A stretch of DNA of 12,285 nucleotides, taken from Erysipelothrix sp. UBA3383 (lineage in GTDB: Bacteria > Bacillota_I > Bacilli_A > Erysipelotrichales > Erysipelotrichaceae). The stretch spans positions 1-12,285 of the forward strand of contig DEPV01000074.1 in the NCBI GenBank assembly GCA_002358955.1. The letters run 5' to 3'. How positions within the stretch are numbered: position 1 is the stretch's first letter; each line of letters begins with the position of its first letter. This document shows, one piece after another, positions 7,483-12,285 of this stretch. The notes below the pieces were generated by a model, which saw only the letters and a program-made list of their open reading frames with translations, was not told where the DNA came from and searched no databases. The position numbers were made by a program, and so were the translations under genes.

Positions 7483-7515
7483 TTTTAAGAAGTGCCCAAT
7501 AGGCACTTCTTAAAA
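7483..7515 (-). other. Perfect 14-bp stem-loop between oppA and oppB
   Basis: TTTTAAGAAGTGCC (7483-7496) pairs without mismatch with GGCACTTCTTAAAA (7502-7515) around a 5-base loop. It starts 26 bases after the oppA stop. In the transcribed direction the stem is followed by TCGTG, not a T-run, so a complete intrinsic terminator is unlikely. An mRNA-stabilising or partially terminating element that keeps oppA mRNA more abundant than oppBCFD mRNA is the likelier role, by analogy with other binding-protein operons. Confidence 0.75.
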
Positions 7516-7541
7516 GTAAACATTCTACTGATTAATCGAGA

Positions 7542-9326
7542 TTACTTAAGTGATAAGTATTCGATTGATAATTCCCATCCCATTTCAGGTGTGATTACTT
7601 CCATACCTTCTACACGTTGTGTTGCGAAATCGTGGTATAGGTTTGAATATAGAGGTAATGATGGTAATAGATCGTTCCATAGGATTAAGTAATCTACTAC
7701 TGCATCTGAGTAACCTTGACGGTCTGTTGGGTCTTTACGACGAATTGCCTCAATAGCTGCATCCAATTCTGGGTCTGCAATATCACTCCAGTTTGATCCA
7801 CGTCCTACGAAGTCTGAGTGGTGACCTGTGTATGGGTCGTAAACTGATGTAAATGAAGTCGCTAAGTTAAATGCGTTGAAGTCATTTTCTTCGCGTCCTT
7901 GCATGTATGATCCAAGAGTTGAGAATTCACCTTGCTCAATGTAGTAGTTAACTCCAGCTTCTTTAGCTGTAGGAACAATTGAACTGATGATTAAGTCTGT
8001 TACTGAGTTTTCTTCTGAACCAAAGTGTTTAACTAGTAGCTCTTCTTTTGCTGAGTTGTAACGGTAGTAGTTTTCTTCTGATACTTTTGATGCATCAAAT
8101 GGTGTAACACCGTCAGCTTCGTATTTATAGTCAGTTTGATCTAATAATTCGTTAGCTTTAGCAACGTTAAGAACGTAGTTGTTTAATTCTGATTCAAGAG
8201 TGTCTTTGTTCTCTTTGTAGAACCATTGTGATAATCCGTAAGGACCGTTAACTGTTGATCCGAAACCACCAACGATTTTGTCAACGAATTGTTGACGGTC
8301 AACTAGGTAACCTAGAGCTTGACGAACTTCTTTAATAGCTGTAGGTCCTTTGTTAGCTTTATAAACGATCATTCCGTAACCGTTACGTGGGTAGTTGTGT
8401 AATTGTAATCCAGCTTCTGTAGCTGCATCAATGTTTGGTTTTTCGATTTCACCTGGTGAGATATCTACTTCACCTTTTTCTAGAGCTGCAACAACAACTT
8501 TAGATTCTACTAAACGAATAACGATTGTAGGGATAGTAGCTTTTTTACCTTCGAAGTTTCCAGCATACTTATCGTTTAATTTAAGTACTGTTGCGTTGTT
8601 TTTGAAACTGTCAAATGTATATGCTCCAGCTGCAACTGAAGGTGCATAACGCTCTTCTTCTGCAACTAATTTAACTGCTGCTGCAAGTTCTGCTGCAGTG
8701 TTGTCAAATCCGTTTCCGTCTGCATTGAATTTAGCATCTTTGAACCATACGTGTGTTGGATCAGGTGATCCTACTGCTGAGATTACCTCAAAGTAGTATG
8801 GTAAGTTTGCTTTATCAATTGTTACTGAGAATGTTTTCTCATCGATGTATTTAACACCTTCGAACACATCTGTTTCACCCTTTGAGTAAGCATCAAATCC
8901 TACAAGGTCACGACCGATTGAAGTTTGTGTAGCAACTTCTCTCCATCCTTGTGAAGCTCCAAATAGAAGTGAAAATACGTAGTCTTTAGCAGTGATTGGT
9001 TCACCATCTGACCATACGTTTCCTTCTTTAAGAGTATATGTATATGTTTTGTTTCCTTCACCATCAGTTGTAATATCTAAATTATCAACAAATGTTGGGT
9101 TTAACTTATATTCTGAAGTAGCACGATCCACGTAATGTGTATCCCCACCTGCCATAAGTTTAACTGCCCATTGGTCATAAGCGTTTGTACTAAAACCATT
9201 TACGAAGTCACCATTTTGCTTCGCTGGTGATGCAACAGTTAGAGTATCATTTGAGCCGCCACCTTTAGATGAACATGCTGTCAATACCATTAGTGCTGCG
9301 ATTAAAACTAGCAATGTTTTTTTCAT
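7542..9326 (-). CDS. oppA: Oligopeptide-binding lipoprotein OppA (SBP_bac_5 family)
   Basis: This 594-residue extracellular solute-binding protein delivers peptides to the OppBC channel. It has a lipoprotein signal peptide with lipobox LTAC and lipidated Cys18, followed by a Ser/Gly-rich linker (19-26). The family landmark VWSDGEPITAKDYVFSL (about 104-120) is present, as is the later VRQALGYLVDRQQFVDKIVG region typical of the peptide-binding fold. Length agrees with Gram-positive OppA proteins. Peptide length and sequence preference cannot be read from the sequence. The start is firm, with AAAGGAG (9333-9339) 6 bases upstream of ATG. It is the first gene of the operon, has a near-consensus promoter and is followed by the stem-loop at 7483-7515. 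It could equally be called DppA-like; the surrounding permeases and paired ATPases make an oligopeptide system most likely. Confidence 0.93.
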   Translation of the reverse strand: MKKTLLVLIAALMVLTACSSKGGGSNDTLTVASPAKQNGDFVNGFSTNAYDQWAVKLMAGGDTHYVDRATSEYKLNPTFVDNLDITTDGEGNKTYTYTLKEGNVWSDGEPITAKDYVFSLLFGASQGWREVATQTSIGRDLVGFDAYSKGETDVFEGVKYIDEKTFSVTIDKANLPYYFEVISAVGSPDPTHVWFKDAKFNADGNGFDNTAAELAAAVKLVAEEERYAPSVAAGAYTFDSFKNNATVLKLNDKYAGNFEGKKATIPTIVIRLVESKVVVAALEKGEVDISPGEIEKPNIDAATEAGLQLHNYPRNGYGMIVYKANKGPTAIKEVRQALGYLVDRQQFVDKIVGGFGSTVNGPYGLSQWFYKENKDTLESELNNYVLNVAKANELLDQTDYKYEADGVTPFDASKVSEENYYRYNSAKEELLVKHFGSEENSVTDLIISSIVPTAKEAGVNYYIEQGEFSTLGSYMQGREENDFNAFNLATSFTSVYDPYTGHHSDFVGRGSNWSDIADPELDAAIEAIRRKDPTDRQGYSDAVVDYLILWNDLLPSLPLYSNLYHDFATQRVEGMEVITPEMGWELSIEYLSLK

Positions 9327-9372
9327 AACTTTCTCCTTTTTCCTTACAGATTGTTCGTACTGTATGTAAGTT

Positions 9373-9400
9373 ATTATATAGCAATTGATTTAAATGTCAA
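9373..9400 (-). promoter_or_regulatory. Consensus sigma-A promoter of the opp operon
   Basis: Perfect -35 TTGACA (9395-9400), a 16-base spacer and perfect -10 TATAAT (9373-9378). The transcript should begin near 9366, leaving a leader of about 40 bases. The leader contains a short inverted repeat (CTTACA with TGTAAG, within about 9341-9370). Both boxes match consensus exactly, so basal expression is probably high and repression is the likelier mode of control. Confidence 0.85.
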
Positions 9401-9423
9401 CTTGATTTTCACAAAAACATCAC

Positions 9424-9460
9424 CATTTCCTGAAAATTGTAACACAAGCCTGAAAATTGT
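9424..9460 (-). promoter_or_regulatory. Twin direct repeat, CodY-like, upstream of the opp promoter
   Basis: CCTGAAAATTGT occurs twice on the + strand (9429-9440 and 9449-9460), start to start exactly 20 bases, about two helical turns. The first copy lies in CATTTCCTGAAAATT (9424-9438), which differs from the CodY consensus AATTTTCWGAAAATT at two positions; the second matches only its right half (five mismatches). The sites are 24-60 bases upstream of the -35 box. Nutritional repressor CodY controls opp operons in several Firmicutes; whether this organism has CodY is unknown. Confidence 0.45.
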
Positions 9461-9582
9461 TTCATAAATATGGGTAACCACTTCCATAAAGGCTTAAAAT
9501 GTGCTACAAATCGCTCAATAATGATGATATCTGATAGTTTCTTATCATTTATAAGCAATATTGTCATTTTTCAATTATTTTT

Positions 9583-9628
9583 AAAAGGCTTACATATTTC
9601 ATCAAATAAGAGGAATATGCAGCCTTTT
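9583..9628 (-). terminator. Hairpin after pepF, probable weak terminator
   Basis: AAAAGGCT and AGCCTTTT (arms 9621-9628 and 9583-9590) form 8 bp, extendable by about 7 more pairs (GCATATT with AATATGT) past one bulged A. It lies about 34 bases after the pepF stop. The only T-run is the four T residues of the 3' arm, followed by AAAAAT, so termination may be incomplete. Confidence 0.5.
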
Positions 9629-9661
9629 TGAAAACTTTACATTATTATTTCATATTTTACA

Positions 9662-11446
9662 CTATAGTTCATTTGTTAAGGAAATGATCTCATGGATCAT
9701 TGATCCGATTTCATCGATGGTTGCTAAGATAGCGTTATCGTTTGACATATCCACATTAACATACTGAGCAAGTTCAAGTGGTGACTTTGTTCCACCTAAT
9801 TGCAACAGCTCAATCCATCGTTGAATATCAAGTGTTCCATCCATGATTTGTTTGCTTGCTAGAGTTGCAATGGTTAGCCCTGCACTATAAGTATATGGAT
9901 AAAGTCCCATATAGTAGTGTGGTTGGCGCATCCATGTCTTCTCTGCTCCTGGAGTGATTTCTACAGCATCACCCCAGAATGCTTCAAGCACTTCTCGTTT
10001 TAAGTTATGGAATACCTGTGCAGACAATGCTTTGCCTTCATCCACATAACGGTATACCTCACGTTGAAACGCGGCTTCAAGTAAATGAGTTACAAAGTTA
10101 TGGTAGTAAGTACGTGAAATCATTGTAGATAGTACCCATCGTCTAAAGCGTGGCTCTTGTTTTTGTTTCATTAAGTGGTTAGCCATAATCAATTCGTTCA
10201 TGGTTGATGGTGCTTCAATAAAGTAAGTTGATGCACGAGTACCAAATTGTGATTGAGCTTGACCGGATAGATAGAAGTGTCCTGCATGACCCAACTCATG
10301 AGCCATTACAAAGACCTCACGCATCTTCTCAGTCCAGTTAATTAGAATATAAGGATGATTCCCATAAGGTGAGCTACAGAAGGCTCCTGTGGACTTACCA
10401 ACACTTTGAGGGAAGTCTACCCATCGCTCATCATAAGCACGCTTCACCATCGCTACATAATCATCTCCTAGAATGGATAAACCATCTGCAATATAGTCAC
10501 GACTCTCTTCAATGGAGATTTCTGGCTCATATTCAAAATCAACAGAAAGTTTTAAATCTTCAAACTTCATCTTATCAATACCGTGAATGTTTTGTAAAAG
10601 TCCTGCATACTCACGCATAAATGGTGCTAGATGTTCCATTGCTAAATCAATCTGACGATCATACATATCACGACTTACATTTTGTGAGTGTAATAGGTAG
10701 TCGATAACTGAATCATAGCCTCTTGCATCTGCAATTGCTTTCTCTTTAAGAACTTGTGTTTGGTAGATTGCAGCAATGGTCTGCTCATACTTTTTAAGTC
10801 CTTCATTGAAATGTTTGTAAGCTGCATGACGAACATCATGGTCTTCATGAAACTCCAATACGTTTTCATAATAAACAAAGCTTAATGGATATGTTTTACC
10901 ATTGACTTCAAAATCATCAAATTTAAGGTCTGCCAACTTAGCTTTGTTGTAAGTACCATAAGGAGCATTTAGAACCTGTCCTAGTGAGGTTAATAATGCT
11001 TCTTGATCTTTCCCTAGATAATAGGGTTGATCTCTAAGTAGGTCATCAATGAATGGCTTCAGCGCCACATCACTTTGAACATCTGTAAGTATGGAACTAT
11101 CAAGCTCCATTAAATCTGTTCTTAAGAAGTTTAAAGACTTACTAACATTAAGTGTATGATTCTGAACCTTACCCATTCTTAATGAGTTCGCTTCATTACT
11201 TTGGTCTGCACTTAAGTGTAGTGATGCATACGTTCCAATTTGTGTTTGTAAAACACTGATTGCATGATAATCATGCAATGCTTTTGTTACTGTACCTGCA
11301 TCCTTTAATTCATTCTCATAGTTCACAACAAACTGGTCTACTAAAGCCTTTAATTCATCAAGCGCATTATCAAATGCTGCCTCATCCTTAAATAAGCCTG
11401 TTAAATCCCATGTTTCTTGTTCATTTAATTCTGATCTTAATTTCAT
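9662..11446 (-). CDS. pepF: Oligoendopeptidase F (zinc metallopeptidase, M3 family)
   Basis: This 594-residue cytoplasmic peptidase hydrolyses internal bonds of short to medium peptides. The zinc site is clear: HELGH at 383-387 (ligands His383 and His387, catalytic Glu384), with the third ligand Glu411 in FIEAPSTMNE (409-418). The M3-typical QPHYYMGLYPYTYSAGL (508-524), which carries substrate-contacting tyrosines, is intact, and length matches PepF (about 600). There is no signal peptide. The start is well supported by AAGGAGG (11453-11459) 6 bases before ATG. It is on the same strand as, and upstream of, oppA; pepF-type genes are known beside opp genes in lactic acid bacteria, which fits degradation of peptides brought in by the transporter. 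It has its own promoter and a hairpin behind it, so it is probably a separate transcription unit. Confidence 0.95.
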   Translation of the reverse strand: MKLRSELNEQETWDLTGLFKDEAAFDNALDELKALVDQFVVNYENELKDAGTVTKALHDYHAISVLQTQIGTYASLHLSADQSNEANSLRMGKVQNHTLNVSKSLNFLRTDLMELDSSILTDVQSDVALKPFIDDLLRDQPYYLGKDQEALLTSLGQVLNAPYGTYNKAKLADLKFDDFEVNGKTYPLSFVYYENVLEFHEDHDVRHAAYKHFNEGLKKYEQTIAAIYQTQVLKEKAIADARGYDSVIDYLLHSQNVSRDMYDRQIDLAMEHLAPFMREYAGLLQNIHGIDKMKFEDLKLSVDFEYEPEISIEESRDYIADGLSILGDDYVAMVKRAYDERWVDFPQSVGKSTGAFCSSPYGNHPYILINWTEKMREVFVMAHELGHAGHFYLSGQAQSQFGTRASTYFIEAPSTMNELIMANHLMKQKQEPRFRRWVLSTMISRTYYHNFVTHLLEAAFQREVYRYVDEGKALSAQVFHNLKREVLEAFWGDAVEITPGAEKTWMRQPHYYMGLYPYTYSAGLTIATLASKQIMDGTLDIQRWIELLQLGGTKSPLELAQYVNVDMSNDNAILATIDEIGSMIHEIISLTNEL

Positions 11447-11470
11447 ACACTGCCTCCTTGTTTATGAAAT

Positions 11471-11499
11471 ACTATATAACAGAATCTAACACAATACAA
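11471..11499 (-). promoter_or_regulatory. Probable promoter of pepF
   Basis: TTGTAT (11494-11499), a 17-base spacer and TATAGT (11471-11476) give a plausible sigma-A promoter, with a leader of about 20 bases that includes the ribosome binding site. The match is moderate. Confidence 0.5.
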
Positions 11500-11635
11500 A
11501 GTAATTAACTGAAATAATCGTATGAAAGAAGATTCCATTTTTATAAAACTAATAAAACGACACATATATTTTACAAAGCACTCAATGCACATCAAAATAC
11601 AGGCCCTAAAAGCATGAAAAATATACCTTGTTCTT

Positions 11636-11649
11636 CCTTATATATAAGG
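11636..11649. repeat. Perfect 14-bp palindrome upstream of pepF
   Basis: CCTTATATATAAGG reads identically on both strands. It lies just beyond the lpdA terminator and about 140 bases upstream of the pepF promoter. It could be a protein-binding site or a chance AT-rich palindrome. Confidence 0.4.
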
Positions 11650-11656
11650 GCATTAA

Positions 11657-11682
11657 AAAACCTCTGCTTTTGCAGAGGTTTT
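11657..11682 (-). terminator. Rho-independent terminator of lpdA
   Basis: A perfect stem (AAAACCTCTGC with GCAGAGGTTTT) with a 4-base loop is followed by a run of six T residues in the direction of transcription. It starts 12 bases after the lpdA stop. Confidence 0.93.
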
Positions 11683-11694
11683 AGTTTGTATTAA

Positions 11695-12285
11695 TTAAAT
11701 ATGAATTGGTAATCCAAGTGATAACTCAGATGCATCCATAATTGTTTCAGCAATTGTAGGGTGAGCATGAATTGTTAAAGATAGATCTTCAATATTCATA
11801 CGTGCTTCTACTGCTAGACCGATTTCAGCGATAACATCACTTGCACCAACTCCAGCAACTTGTCCACCAATTAGAGTACCTGATGCTTTATCAGTTACAA
11901 GACGAACAAATCCTTCTGTTTGGTTTAGTGATAGCGCACGCCCGTTAGCTCCAAATGGGAACTTAGAAACTTTAACATCGAAACCTAAGTCACGAGCTTC
12001 TTTTTCTGTGTATCCAACGGTTGCTAATTCTGGATCTGTAAAGCATACTGCAGGAATAGCGATGTAGTCAATTACAACATCTTTTCCAGCAATAACTTCT
12101 GCTGCGATTTTCGCTTCGTAGCTTGCTTTATGAGCAAGTGCTGCACCAGGTACAACATCCCCGATTGCGAAAATGTGTTTTTGGCTTGTACGGCCTTGGT
12201 TATCAACTGTGATTAATCCACGGTCTGTAACATCAATGTTTGCTACTAATAATCCAAGGTCATCAGTGTTTGGACGACGTCCAAC
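11695..12285 (-). CDS. lpdA: Dihydrolipoamide dehydrogenase, C-terminal part (partial)
   Basis: The window holds the last 196 codons and the stop; the N-terminal part with the FAD-binding GxGxxG and the redox disulfide lies beyond the right edge, so this reading has no start here. The product, the E3 subunit of 2-oxo-acid dehydrogenase complexes, reoxidises dihydrolipoamide with FAD and NAD+. Landmarks in order: VGRRPNT at the edge, [15 protein letters not shown] (FAD-contacting region), [18 protein letters not shown] (start of the dimerisation domain), [10 protein letters not shown], and the catalytic HAHPTIAE near 11746-11769, whose second His and the following Glu form the active-site pair. 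The C-terminus is SLGLPIHI. By family habit it would follow pdhABC-type genes to the right, which cannot be seen. Confidence 0.95.
   Translation of the reverse strand, partial: VGRRPNTDDLGLLVANIDVTDRGLITVDNQGRTSQKHIFAIGDVVPGAALAHKASYEAKIAAEVIAGKDVVIDYIAIPAVCFTDPELATVGYTEKEARDLGFDVKVSKFPFGANGRALSLNQTEGFVRLVTDKASGTLIGGQVAGVGASDVIAEIGLAVEARMNIEDLSLTIHAHPTIAETIMDASELSLGLPIHI

Larger units (their letters stand above)
9327..9661. other. 335-base intergenic region between pepF and oppA
   Basis: It contains, from the pepF side: a hairpin likely ending pepF transcription (9583-9628), an AT-rich stretch without recognisable signals (about 9461-9582), the twin repeat (9429-9460), the opp promoter (9373-9400) and the oppA leader. 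I see no ORF or RNA gene here. Confidence 0.7.

Noticed and set aside
7483..7515. Stem-loop as a full intrinsic terminator of oppA
   Set aside because: No T-run follows the stem in the transcribed direction, and no promoter is visible for oppB downstream of it.
1..12285. CRISPR arrays, tRNA or rRNA genes, insertion sequences, riboswitches
   Set aside because: No regularly spaced repeats, tRNA-like cloverleaf, transposase or terminal inverted repeats were recognised; the leaders of oppA and pepF are too short for a known riboswitch.

Overview
This window comes from a low-GC Gram-positive (Firmicute-type) bacterium. The evidence is AT-rich DNA with strong AGGAGG-like ribosome binding sites, lipoprotein signal peptides with clean lipoboxes, consensus TTGACA/TATAAT promoters, and protein sequences of Bacillota flavour. 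An Erysipelotrichia or near-Mollicutes lineage is a tentative guess, prompted mainly by the enlarged OppF. All real genes are on the minus strand, so transcription runs from high to low coordinates.

Reading in the direction of transcription: (1) 12285-11695 is the C-terminal part of dihydrolipoamide dehydrogenase (lpdA), closed by a strong intrinsic terminator. (2) 11446-9662 is oligoendopeptidase F (pepF) with its own promoter and a weaker hairpin behind it. (3) A 335-base intergenic region carries a near-perfect sigma-A promoter and, upstream of it, two 12-base direct repeats, one of which lies in a CodY-like box. (4) 9326-1966 is a complete oligopeptide importer locus: oppA (lipoprotein binding protein), a perfect 14-bp stem-loop, oppB, oppC, oppF, oppD and a 67-residue membrane protein. 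(5) 1909-1451 is a small lipoprotein gene ending at a strong terminator (1398-1426). (6) 1323-1 holds a marR-type repressor gene with an operator over its promoter, overlapping the start of an ABC exporter gene that leaves the window before its ATPase domain.

The peptide-uptake part is functionally coherent. OppA captures peptides at the cell surface, OppB/OppC form the membrane channel, OppD/OppF power it, and PepF next door can degrade imported peptides in the cytoplasm.

The outstanding feature is OppC. It is 621 residues instead of about 300, because seven RCC1-like repeats (a predicted complete seven-bladed beta-propeller) are inserted in the first extracellular loop, directly before the conserved LGSDDLGRD segment of the permease. 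OppF also carries a roughly 165-residue, partly coiled-coil insertion between Walker A and the Q-loop, and OppD and OppF share an altered, cysteine-poor tail. Together these suggest a remodelled Opp importer that deserves study.
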